Assembly (NCBI GenBank): GCA_900552675.1
Contig: USAI01000007.1
Location: 1 to 44,622, forward strand
Length of the DNA: 44,622 nt
Reading direction: 5' to 3'
Source: an uncultured Prevotella sp.
GTDB lineage: Bacteria > Bacteroidota > Bacteroidia > Bacteroidales > Bacteroidaceae
Both the position numbers and the translations under genes were made by a program. Numbering within the stretch: position 1 is the first letter of the stretch; each line of letters starts with the position of its first letter. Shown piece after piece: positions 10,039 through 18,690 of this stretch. Below the pieces are notes generated by a model. That model was not told where the DNA came from, made no database searches, and was given only the letters and a program-made list of their open reading frames with translations.

Positions 10039-11727
10039 ATGAACGCAAAGTTTTTAAAATATACTTTCATCTTAGCGGCGTTTAGCAGCGCTTTCGCCCT
10101 CAGTTCATGCAATGATTTCTTGGACCGTGAGGAAGATTCGTTTATAGATAAAACTGCTACGTTCGATTCGTATAATCGAACAAAGCAGTATCTTACCTAT
10201 GCCTATTCGTTGCTTCCTGATGGGCTGAATCGTTTTTCAAATGGAGCTATGTTAGCTTCAGCTACTGACGATGCCGAGTTTGCAGTTGAAACTGCCGACA
10301 TACAAAAATTTAATAATGGCTCATGGAATGCTTTGAACAATCCAGATGATACCTGGAACCGATATTTTGCAGGAATAGCTAAATGTTGCACCTTGCTGGA
10401 AAATTCAGACCATGTAAACCTGGATATTTCACGTCTTGACCCTGACAAACAAGTAGAATATCAAAACTGCTTGAAAGACATCAAGATGTGGCGTGCTGAG
10501 GCCCACTTCTTACGTGCCTATTTCTATTTTGAGTTGTTAAAGCGTTTTGGCCCCGTTCCTATTATTAAGTCGACGCTTAGCATCAATGAAAATTATGAAA
10601 ACATGCCGCGTCCTACAATGCAGCAGGTAGTTGATTTTATTGCTGAAGAGTGTGATATCGCTGCTGAAACGCTTGAGCTTACCCCCTGGCGTAATGATAA
10701 CGACGCCTTTGGTCGTGCTACTAAGGGTGCTGCTTTGGCCTTGAAGAGCCGATTGCTGCTTTATGCAGCCAGTCCGCTTTATCTTGAATTTGGCGATACA
10801 AACGAAGCAAATAAACCTTCTGATCCCGCTAAGTGGAAACTTGCTGCCGATGCAGCAAAGGCTGTAATCGACCTTAACCAGTATGAGTTGGCTCCCTCTT
10901 ATGGCAATTTGTTTAAGAACAATTTCCAGTTCAAAGAGTATATCTTTGTAAGAAGATACGACTCTAATTCGGACTTTGAGAAGAGCAATTTCCCTGTAAG
11001 CTTTGGTGGCAAGGGAGGCACAAACCCGTCGCAAAACTTGATTGACGACTATGAAATGCTGGATGGCACTGCTTTTGATTGGAACGATCCTGCCAAAGCG
11101 GCACAGCCTTTCGCCAACAGAGATACACGTTTAGCTGCTACAATCTTAATGAATGCGGCATCGTTTAAAGGGAAAAAAGTTGCCACTTATGTAGGAGGTG
11201 CTGATGCACAACCCAAACCCAATGCTACTAAGACGGGCTACTATCTGCGTAAATACCTTAACGAAGATGTTAATGTACAGACTGGTGGCAGCAGCAACGG
11301 ACATGTTGTTCCGCTTTTCCGCTTGGCCGAGATTTATCTTAATTATGCTGAGGCCTTGAATGAGTATGATCCTACAAATGTTGATATTACCTACTATCTT
11401 AACAAGGTGCGTAACCGCGCTTTCTTGCCCGATACCCCATCTGGCCTTTCACAAGAACAGATGCGTACCTTTATCCAGCATGAACGCCGTATAGAATTGG
11501 CTTTTGAAGAGCATCGCGCTTGGGATGTTCGTCGTTGGAAGATAGCTTCTTCTACACTGGGTAAGCCTCTCATGGGTGTGCGTGTAGAGCAAAAGGAAAC
11601 GGGCGGATATACCTATACACCTGTAGAGGTTGAGCAACGAGTATTCCAGCCCAATATGTATTGGTATCCTATACCGCAGTCAGAAGTGCTCAAACTGAAG
11701 CAATGGAGTCAAAATAACGGTTGGTAA
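10039..11727 (+). CDS. SusD-like glycan-binding lipoprotein (second pair)
   Basis: The protein has 562 residues from the ATG at 10039; an upstream TTG at 10000 would overlap the susC end and push the signal peptide inwards, so it is not used. The lipobox ends at Cys24 (LSSC), followed by NDFLDREED. Family hallmarks are RAEAHFLRAYFYFELLKRFG, the LNYAEALNEY motif and the C-terminal RRIELAFEEHRAWDVRRW. It should sit on the surface as the lid of the short SusC encoded just upstream. Tandem SusCD pairs in one locus often handle different-sized or different-linked fragments of the same glycan. Confidence 0.95.
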   Translation: MNAKFLKYTFILAAFSSAFALSSCNDFLDREEDSFIDKTATFDSYNRTKQYLTYAYSLLPDGLNRFSNGAMLASATDDAEFAVETADIQKFNNGSWNALNNPDDTWNRYFAGIAKCCTLLENSDHVNLDISRLDPDKQVEYQNCLKDIKMWRAEAHFLRAYFYFELLKRFGPVPIIKSTLSINENYENMPRPTMQQVVDFIAEECDIAAETLELTPWRNDNDAFGRATKGAALALKSRLLLYAASPLYLEFGDTNEANKPSDPAKWKLAADAAKAVIDLNQYELAPSYGNLFKNNFQFKEYIFVRRYDSNSDFEKSNFPVSFGGKGGTNPSQNLIDDYEMLDGTAFDWNDPAKAAQPFANRDTRLAATILMNAASFKGKKVATYVGGADAQPKPNATKTGYYLRKYLNEDVNVQTGGSSNGHVVPLFRLAEIYLNYAEALNEYDPTNVDITYYLNKVRNRAFLPDTPSGLSQEQMRTFIQHERRIELAFEEHRAWDVRRWKIASSTLGKPLMGVRVEQKETGGYTYTPVEVEQRVFQPNMYWYPIPQSEVLKLKQWSQNNGW

Positions 11728-11748
11728 CCCAAAAAATATTTGATAGCT

Positions 11749-13773
11749 ATGATAAAAGTAAAAAACATAGTTGCAATGCTATTTGCTTTAAGTGTGATGG
11801 CGTGCAGCGAAAATAATATTGCATACGATGAAGTGATAAATGTCCCACAGGGAATTTATCTTTCAGGCTCTTCTTCTGAGTTCTCCTTGCCTATAGAAAC
11901 AGGACGATTGAGGGCTGTTGAGAGCGACAATGAAAATATGTTGAGCATCAGAGCTTGGTTGAAGGCTGATGGCCGTTTTCAGATATCGTTTGTCGATACT
12001 GATGGACAGCCCCAAACCTATGGCATGGGTTCTAAACTGGAGCTTGCTAATGCTCATGCCACCTCATATAGCTTGACACAAGGCGGCGAGGGCTTTACTG
12101 TTCCCACCGAGGGCCTTTACCAGGTAGTGGTTAATAAAGCAAGAAAAGAGCTTACCATTATTCCTATTCAGTTTACTATGCAAGGTGACAATGCCCTTAC
12201 AGAAGAAGGAAACAATGATGTACCTCTTAGCGATGTAACTTATGACCGACTCACACACGTCGTAACATGGTGTAACGCCGACTCGACGAAGCAGTTGCTG
12301 CCAGGTAAATATATCTTTAAAATGAACGATGGTGAAAAGCTTAGCTTGCGCGATAGCGAAACTGAGAACTATAACATATCGACCATTTATACCGGTACGG
12401 CAGCGGCCGAACGTACCAATCAACTTGATGAAACCTTTCGGCCTCTTACCAATCAGTCGGCAGTAAAGCTTAAATTCCCGTTGAAAGGAAAGTATAGTGT
12501 AAAAATACAATATAGCGTTTTAACAGGAAAATTCACTGCTCGAATGGGCGGTAAAGGTGTTGAGGTAACAGGTATGTCCAACGACCTGTATATGTGTGGT
12601 AGCAACTTTGGCGTATGGAACAGTAATGACGTTGTAAAGATGGCCCCTGTGGGTGCTGTAGGTAATGGCGAGTTCTGGCATTTGTGTTATTTGAAAGCCG
12701 GACAATCGGTTGAGTGGTCAACATCGAAGGATGGTTCACAGCTACTCTCTTCATGGCAAACCACGCAAGGTGTAGAGATGACTAGTGATGGAAAGGCTAC
12801 CGTAAAAACCTCAGCACTTTATCTGGTTTATGCTAATTTAGACCGCAAGTTGATAGCCTTTGAAACGCCGCAAGTATATGCTTCGGGCGCTGCATTAGGT
12901 GATAATGAGAAACCATTAGAAATAAATGGTAGCAACATGTCGATAGAAACAACCGAAACAGGTAACCTTAACATTTTTGCTACCTCTAACCAAAATGCTC
13001 GTAACTGGTCAACCATGCAGATGACCGTACGCAACGGTAAAATTGTTTATCCTGGTACCTCTGTTGATCAGATGCCTGGTTTGCCCGTATCAAAGGGCAC
13101 GACGGTAACGCTTGATGTGGTAAATAATACTGCCGATTTTGGAGGAACCACTCCTGAAGTTCTTATACCCGAAGGCGTGAAGCAGCTATATATGATTGGT
13201 GATAGCTTTGGTGAATGGGATTGGACCTCTTCAAAAGTTGTATCTATGGAGAACGGTTATGCGGGCGACTCGCGTTGGTTCTATATCTCATATATGCGAG
13301 CTGGCGAAACACTTAGCTTCTCTACTGATAAAGCCTTTGGCAAGGGCAACTTTGCACAGCTGAAAAAGGTAACCGATTATAAGGTAGAAAATGATAAGGC
13401 CGTAGTTGAAAAAGAGGGTATCTATATGGTTTATGTGGGTCTCGACACGCGCGAAATTGCTATCCAGCCATTGACACTCTCTGGCGACTGCGGTGGCGCA
13501 TCGGTTAATTTCACAATTAACGATGATGGTCAAAGCATGAGCGCAACCATTGCCAAGGGTGGTCGTATGCGTATATATCCGCAGATACCAGCCGTAAAAG
13601 GCATAAAAACCTTTGGCTCATGGAAACGTGAGGTGTATGTTGATCCTGAAACAGGCGACTTCTTGTATCGTAAGAACGGAGATGGTGAGCCTAATAAGGA
13701 TTATGTATGGAAGGCAGGAACGAAGATAACAATCAACTTCGTTACGATGAAATCGGTAATAGAAGAGCCTTAA
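11749..13773 (+). CDS. SusE/SusF-type surface glycan-binding lipoprotein
   Basis: The protein has 674 residues from ATG 11749, preferred over a TTG at 11740. A lipoprotein signal ends at Cys19 (VMAC). The mature part consists of several beta-sandwich repeats. Two are clearly duplicated: one begins LYMCGSNFGVW with a later WHLCYLKAGQSVEWST, the other LYMIGDSFGEWDW with FYISYMRAGETLSFST, the pattern seen in starch-binding SusE/SusF modules. The position after susD is that of a surface glycan-binding protein. The aromatic residues in these repeats are likely carbohydrate platforms. The exact ligand cannot be read from sequence. A 15-bp inverted repeat follows the stop codon. Confidence 0.85.
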   Translation: MIKVKNIVAMLFALSVMACSENNIAYDEVINVPQGIYLSGSSSEFSLPIETGRLRAVESDNENMLSIRAWLKADGRFQISFVDTDGQPQTYGMGSKLELANAHATSYSLTQGGEGFTVPTEGLYQVVVNKARKELTIIPIQFTMQGDNALTEEGNNDVPLSDVTYDRLTHVVTWCNADSTKQLLPGKYIFKMNDGEKLSLRDSETENYNISTIYTGTAAAERTNQLDETFRPLTNQSAVKLKFPLKGKYSVKIQYSVLTGKFTARMGGKGVEVTGMSNDLYMCGSNFGVWNSNDVVKMAPVGAVGNGEFWHLCYLKAGQSVEWSTSKDGSQLLSSWQTTQGVEMTSDGKATVKTSALYLVYANLDRKLIAFETPQVYASGAALGDNEKPLEINGSNMSIETTETGNLNIFATSNQNARNWSTMQMTVRNGKIVYPGTSVDQMPGLPVSKGTTVTLDVVNNTADFGGTTPEVLIPEGVKQLYMIGDSFGEWDWTSSKVVSMENGYAGDSRWFYISYMRAGETLSFSTDKAFGKGNFAQLKKVTDYKVENDKAVVEKEGIYMVYVGLDTREIAIQPLTLSGDCGGASVNFTINDDGQSMSATIAKGGRMRIYPQIPAVKGIKTFGSWKREVYVDPETGDFLYRKNGDGEPNKDYVWKAGTKITINFVTMKSVIEEP

Positions 13774-13814
13774 CCGAAGGCCATTCTGCCCTCTATGATA
13801 TAAGACGTTTCTTT

Positions 13815-13826
13815 CTATTATAATAG
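13815..13826. repeat. Perfect 12-bp AT palindrome
   Basis: CTATTATAATAG is self-complementary. Its core TATTATAATAGAT also appears at the fecR end (1926-1936 region). It could be a regulator half-site or simple AT-rich chance. Confidence 0.4.
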
Positions 13827-13849
13827 ATTATAACCTCTATCATATTGCA

Positions 13850-13920
13850 GAAGCAATCTCTATCCAATAAACGGGTCGGGTATATTACTCAGATATGCGT
13901 TTAAAGGATAGAGATGCTTC
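13850..13920. repeat. Long inverted repeat upstream of the GH16 gene
   Basis: The left arm at 13850-13865 and right arm at 13906-13920 pair over 15 bases (GGATAGAGATGCTTC on the right) with a single bulged A on the left; the loop is 40 bases. There is no T-run after it, so it does not look like a terminator. It lies between the glycan-binding protein and the GH16 gene and may affect transcript processing or stability. Confidence 0.7.
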
Positions 13921-13968
13921 ATCAAACTATAACTATTGATTTACAAATTTATCTTAAAAAGAGGAATT

Positions 13969-15954
13969 ATGAAAACAATTATTGCTACTATTTGCTTCCT
14001 AAGTATGGGTGCCGTTGGCGCAAGTGCACAAACCGAAGTGACCCAAATACCGCTCTTACCAGGTTGGAACAATTTGCCTGGCGATGAGTTTGAGGGCACA
14101 GAAGTAGACAAATCTATTTGGGGCCTTTACGGTGATCGTAACCGTAACTATTATTATGAAACCTTTGGTAATAATACTAGTCAGGGTATGGCCCAAACTT
14201 ATCGTGATAACATGGTAACAGTAAACGATGGTATTCTGACCGTTCGTGCTACACGCGATGCCATTGAAACAGGTCTTCGTAACCCTGGTTATACTGATCC
14301 TACTGTCGATTATAGCGTTATTCCGCGTTACCCACTCAAACCCCAACATGATTATACAAAGATAGGATGGTGGTCGGGCGCCTTGTCAAGTAGAGATGTC
14401 GACAAATATTATCCTCTTTATTCGCGTATTGAGGTAAAGGCAAAAATACCATACGAAATAGGTGTATGGATGGCTTTATGGCTACGTCATCGTAATGGTG
14501 GCGCAAGCACTTTTGAGATTGACCTTGAAGAGTTTTTCGTACATGACGACGATGCCAATATTACGAACAGTTGGGAGGGACATACCTACGAGTTTAAGGG
14601 TAAGAAAACTATTCATCAATCGGTGCATGGCCTCACACGCTACAAGGATAGTGACAATAATATTAAAGTGAAAAATACGTATAATCTGAACCCATTCTCT
14701 GAGCGCGTAAGAGAAATTTCGTTCGATCCCTCTGCCGATTATCATGTATATGGTGCACAGATTGATCCGCTGCCTGGCGACTCGGCCACTCATTTTGCTG
14801 TTAGTTTCTTGTTAGATGGCAGAGTGCGTTCAGTGTTCTCTACGAAAGAGCATAAGATTGAAGGCACCTCAATATATAAATACAACGAGATGCTGAAAGA
14901 CGAATACATTAAGGGCGACATTGATCATATCTGGGATGTAGCAATAACAGGTGGTATTGGTGGCAAACCCGACGGAAATGGTGGCGGCATTTTATATCCC
15001 GAGTTAGATCCTCAATATGGTGGCGATTTGAACAAGGTGCCTCGCAATTATGAAATGAATATTGATTGGCTACGTGTTTACAAACGTGCAAGCCAGCCAC
15101 TATGGTTAGGTTCGGTGCCTGTAAGTTGGGATTGGAAAGCTGAAACAGCTGAAGTAACCATTCCGGCAGAACGCTTTGCTGATTTGAGAATGGGCGATCA
15201 GCTGGTGATGGATTTTGACCCCCTTAGTGTGTCTGAATATCGCAATCCTGGAAAACCCGCACTTGATATCTATAATGCTGCTGGAACCGCTATCACAACG
15301 GTGAAACCCGAGATAACGCAAAACGATGCGCAGGTAACATTTGTTGTTGACAACGAAACCTTGCTTAACGAACTGAAAACAAATGGTTGTGTAGTGAAAG
15401 GTAAAAATATACGTTTGTTCTCTGTTTGCCGTTATTCAGCAGCCAATACCAAATGGGCTGGCTTTAAACAGATTAAGTGGGGTGAGTCGCTTATCCCAGC
15501 AGTACAATTTAGCAACCTTACCGAGGGACAGAAATTGGAACTCACGGTTAGAGATGTATCGAAAGGCTCAAAGGTGTATTTGCGCCTGTTTGCTGATCCC
15601 GCACCAGATAAGCACGACCGTCCCAACCTTTCTTCCGATAAGAAGTACGGGCATATCGTAAACTTGGATGAAGGTGTTGAAGAAAAAACATACACTGTAG
15701 AGTTGAGCACCAAGGGTATTCAAGAGTTGAAAGAATATGGCTTGGCCGTAACAGGTAATGGATATTACTTGCGCAGTGTGCGTATTTTGGGCGAAGAGAA
15801 AGCCCCCACTGCTATCAATTCGGTAGTTTCTCATCAAACCCATAACAACGCTGTTTACTCGTTAACAGGTATAAAGGTGGCTAATAGCTTTAAAGAAGGT
15901 ACATTGGCTCCTGGCATCTATCTAGTAGGAGGACGTAAAATAGTAGTTAAATAA
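13969..15954 (+). CDS. Secreted GH16-family endo-glycanase with C-terminal sorting-like tail
   Basis: The protein has 661 residues from ATG 13969 (preceded by AGAGGAA; a TTG at 13936 would bury the signal peptide). The signal peptide ends near ASAQT (about residue 22). The GH16 jelly roll covers about 30-380 with catalytic motif E183-I-D185-L-E187, in the form E-x-D-x-E without a beta-bulge residue. About 290 residues of additional beta-rich modules follow. The end reads YSLTGIKV, then GIYLVGGRKIVVK, a tail like those in Prevotella secreted proteins and similar to T9SS sorting domains. GH16 enzymes cut beta-1,3/1,4-glucans or galactans; flanking motifs do not match the classic laminarinase GEIDIME pattern, so substrate is uncertain. 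It should act outside or on the cell surface, making oligosaccharides for the SusCD pairs. Confidence 0.85.
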   Translation: MKTIIATICFLSMGAVGASAQTEVTQIPLLPGWNNLPGDEFEGTEVDKSIWGLYGDRNRNYYYETFGNNTSQGMAQTYRDNMVTVNDGILTVRATRDAIETGLRNPGYTDPTVDYSVIPRYPLKPQHDYTKIGWWSGALSSRDVDKYYPLYSRIEVKAKIPYEIGVWMALWLRHRNGGASTFEIDLEEFFVHDDDANITNSWEGHTYEFKGKKTIHQSVHGLTRYKDSDNNIKVKNTYNLNPFSERVREISFDPSADYHVYGAQIDPLPGDSATHFAVSFLLDGRVRSVFSTKEHKIEGTSIYKYNEMLKDEYIKGDIDHIWDVAITGGIGGKPDGNGGGILYPELDPQYGGDLNKVPRNYEMNIDWLRVYKRASQPLWLGSVPVSWDWKAETAEVTIPAERFADLRMGDQLVMDFDPLSVSEYRNPGKPALDIYNAAGTAITTVKPEITQNDAQVTFVVDNETLLNELKTNGCVVKGKNIRLFSVCRYSAANTKWAGFKQIKWGESLIPAVQFSNLTEGQKLELTVRDVSKGSKVYLRLFADPAPDKHDRPNLSSDKKYGHIVNLDEGVEEKTYTVELSTKGIQELKEYGLAVTGNGYYLRSVRILGEEKAPTAINSVVSHQTHNNAVYSLTGIKVANSFKEGTLAPGIYLVGGRKIVVK

Positions 15955-15970
15955 ACGTATAATATAAAGT

Positions 15971-16025
15971 GTATATCCTCCATTATTTTTTTATGTTTTA
16001 CATGTTAGGAATATGGAGGATATAC
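15971..16025. repeat. Hairpin-forming inverted repeat between GH16 and GH2 genes
   Basis: GTATATCCTCCAT (15971-15983) is a perfect 13-bp complement of ATGGAGGATATAC (16013-16025), with a 29-base loop. No T-run follows on the + strand, so it is not a classical terminator. With the repeat at 13850-13920 it brackets the GH16 gene, which suggests processing or stabilisation of that segment of the operon mRNA. Confidence 0.7.
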
Positions 16026-16166
16026 TTAAAAAAATAATAAGCCACTATCGTTATGCATTATCTTAATTGTTTGTTTTGATATGATGGCGCATGTGTGCGA
16101 ATGGTTAGAAAACGATATTAGAAAAGTAATTCTCTTATTAATAACTCATAAGAACCTCAATTTATA

Positions 16167-18674
16167 ATGAAAACTTTTGCCCAACCTTTCTTTAAACATA
16201 CATTCACGTTCATGGTGATAATGTTATGTTTCTTCTCTTTACAAGGTTATGCTTTCGAACGCTGTTTGTGGGATGAAGGCTGGCGTTTTGCTTTACATAA
16301 AGGCAATTCGCCCCATCAAAAGTCGTTTGATGATAGCGGCTGGCGCTTATTGAACTTACCACATGACTGGGCGATAGAAGACGACTTCTATGCTCAAAAT
16401 CCATCTGGCGCAACGGGTGGAGCCTTGCCTGGTGGCATAGGTTGGTACAGAAAGCATTTAACGTTACACGATAACGATACCACATCTCGTTATGTTCTTC
16501 ACTTTGACGGAGCATATATGAACACATCGTTGTATGTAAATGGAAAACTTGTAGGAACACGTCCCTACGGATTCATTAGCTTTAGTTTTGACCTTACTCC
16601 CTATTTGAACAAACAGGGCGATAATGTTGTGGCCGTAAAGGTAGACAACTCTGAACAACCCAATAGCCGCTGGTATACTGGGTGTGGCATTTATCGACAT
16701 GTATATCTGATGAAGTCGACAGATATTCGTGTAGCCCAATGGGGTGTGCAAGCCATTCCTGAAGTAAAGAAAGGTGTGGCGAAGCTTACTCTTAACATAC
16801 AGATTGAAAACCCAAGCGGACGTAATCGTAAGGTTACAGTGCGCCAAAAACTATGGAATAAGGCTCATCAATTAGTGGCTCAAACCACGAAGACTTTAAA
16901 TGTTGAGGCTTCAGGCGCCACCGTTACCCAACAAATGCGTGCGCAAAAGCCGCAATTGTGGTCGTTGGCCTCGCCCTATCTCTATACGGTAACAACCGAA
17001 ATTGTGGAAAATGGTCGTGTGTTAGATACTGAAACCACTACCATAGGCTTTAGAACTATAGCATTTGATGTTGAAAAGGGTTTCTTTTTAAATGGTGAAA
17101 ATATTAAGCTTAATGGCGTTTGCTTGCATGGCGATTTAGGTTGTTTAGGCGCTGCTGTTAATGAAGATGCGCTTCATCGTCAGCTTATCATGATGAAAGA
17201 GATGGGTGCCAATGCTATTAGATGTTCGCATAATCCTCCCGCTCCCGAACTGTTAGACCTTTGCGATAGTATGGGCTTTGTTGTTGTTGACGAATCGTTT
17301 GATAGCTGGCTGCAAGGAAAAACTCCTTACGACTATTCGTTGCATTTTAAGTCGTGGTATGAACGCGATTTGCGCGATATGGTTTTGCGCGACCGTAACC
17401 ACCCCTCTATCATTCTTTGGAGCATCGGAAACGAGGTGCTTGAGCAGTGGAATAAGGTAGATAACTCGGGCATGGCACTTGAAGATGTTAACATCTTGCT
17501 TAACAATAGCCGCGAAAAGAGTGCACTGTCGAATGATACTACCCTCAATGTGAAGTCGAAACTTACTCAGGTGTTGGCTGCTATCGTGCGTCGTTATGAT
17601 CCCACTCGCCTTGTTACGGCAGGATGCAACGAGGTGTCGCCCGATAACAACTTGTTTAAAAGTGGCGCTTTAGATGTTATAGGCTTTAACTATCACCAAC
17701 AAAAGGTGAAAGATGTGCAGAAGAATTTTCCTGGAAAGCCGTTCTTAATGACTGAAACGGTGTCGGCATTGCAAACGCGTGGCTATTATAGAATGCCGAG
17801 CGACTCGCTTTATCGCATGCCAGGACGCAAACGTCCGTTTACTGATCCTACATTCCTTTGTTCGGCATACGACAACTCGTGCGCATATTGGGGCTCAACT
17901 CATGAAACCACTTGGGATGTAGTGAAGCACACGCCCTATTGTGCAGGACAGTTTATTTGGACAGGTTTCGACTATATAGGCGAGCCCACACCTTTTAATT
18001 TCCCCGCACGCAGTAGCTATTTCGGACTGGTAGATTTGGCCGGCTTCCCCAAAGACTCTTACTATATGTATCAGAGCGAGTGGACCACGACGCCTGTGTT
18101 ACACGTCTTTCCACACTGGAATTGGATTAAAGGACAAACCATTGACTTATGGTGCTATTATAATCAGGCCGATGAGGTTGAACTGTATGTGAATGGTAAG
18201 TCGCAAGGTGTGCGCAAAAAACGCGACGACCACGAATATCATGTGGCATGGCGAGTGACATATGAACCCGGAGAGGTACGTGTGGTAGCCAGAAAAAACG
18301 GACAGATTATAGCCGAGAAGACACAGAAAACGGCTGGCGCCCCGCATCATATACGTTTAACCCCCGATAAGCAAGTGATAAAGGCCGATGGCCGCAGCTT
18401 GTCGTTTGTTGCTGTTGAGGTAGTAGACGAGAAGGGAAACTTGTGTCCCTGGGCTGAAAACAACATCTATTTCTCTTTAACGGGCGACGCAACAATAGCT
18501 GGTGTTGATAATGGCAGCCCCTTCTCAATGGAGCGTTTCAAGGCTCATGAGCGTCATGCCTTCTTTGGTAAGTGCTTGGTGGTGATACAGTCGGGTAAAA
18601 CGCCTGCTACTATTTCGCTTACAGCAAAGGGCGTAGATTTAGAGTCGCAAACCATTGAAATAAAATCGAAGTGA
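16167..18674 (+). CDS. GH2-family exo-beta-glycosidase (beta-galactosidase-like)
   Basis: The protein has 835 residues with an N-terminal signal peptide (about 1-29, ending GYA). Order of parts: sugar-binding jelly roll (about 30-205, with LPHDWAIE and TGCGIYRHV), an immunoglobulin-like domain (210-310), the TIM barrel (315-610), then a DUF4982-type and further beta domains. The acid/base is E423 in SIGNEV and the nucleophile E530 in LMTETVSAL; both are present. It is expected to trim terminal beta-linked sugars in the periplasm from oligosaccharides imported by SusC. GH2 covers beta-galactosidase, beta-mannosidase, beta-glucuronidase and others; the architecture fits the beta-galactosidase-like Bacteroidota group, but substrate is not certain. 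The next gene starts 16 bases downstream. Confidence 0.9.
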   Translation: MKTFAQPFFKHTFTFMVIMLCFFSLQGYAFERCLWDEGWRFALHKGNSPHQKSFDDSGWRLLNLPHDWAIEDDFYAQNPSGATGGALPGGIGWYRKHLTLHDNDTTSRYVLHFDGAYMNTSLYVNGKLVGTRPYGFISFSFDLTPYLNKQGDNVVAVKVDNSEQPNSRWYTGCGIYRHVYLMKSTDIRVAQWGVQAIPEVKKGVAKLTLNIQIENPSGRNRKVTVRQKLWNKAHQLVAQTTKTLNVEASGATVTQQMRAQKPQLWSLASPYLYTVTTEIVENGRVLDTETTTIGFRTIAFDVEKGFFLNGENIKLNGVCLHGDLGCLGAAVNEDALHRQLIMMKEMGANAIRCSHNPPAPELLDLCDSMGFVVVDESFDSWLQGKTPYDYSLHFKSWYERDLRDMVLRDRNHPSIILWSIGNEVLEQWNKVDNSGMALEDVNILLNNSREKSALSNDTTLNVKSKLTQVLAAIVRRYDPTRLVTAGCNEVSPDNNLFKSGALDVIGFNYHQQKVKDVQKNFPGKPFLMTETVSALQTRGYYRMPSDSLYRMPGRKRPFTDPTFLCSAYDNSCAYWGSTHETTWDVVKHTPYCAGQFIWTGFDYIGEPTPFNFPARSSYFGLVDLAGFPKDSYYMYQSEWTTTPVLHVFPHWNWIKGQTIDLWCYYNQADEVELYVNGKSQGVRKKRDDHEYHVAWRVTYEPGEVRVVARKNGQIIAEKTQKTAGAPHHIRLTPDKQVIKADGRSLSFVAVEVVDEKGNLCPWAENNIYFSLTGDATIAGVDNGSPFSMERFKAHERHAFFGKCLVVIQSGKTPATISLTAKGVDLESQTIEIKSK

Positions 18675-18690
18675 AATCAATCATCATTAT

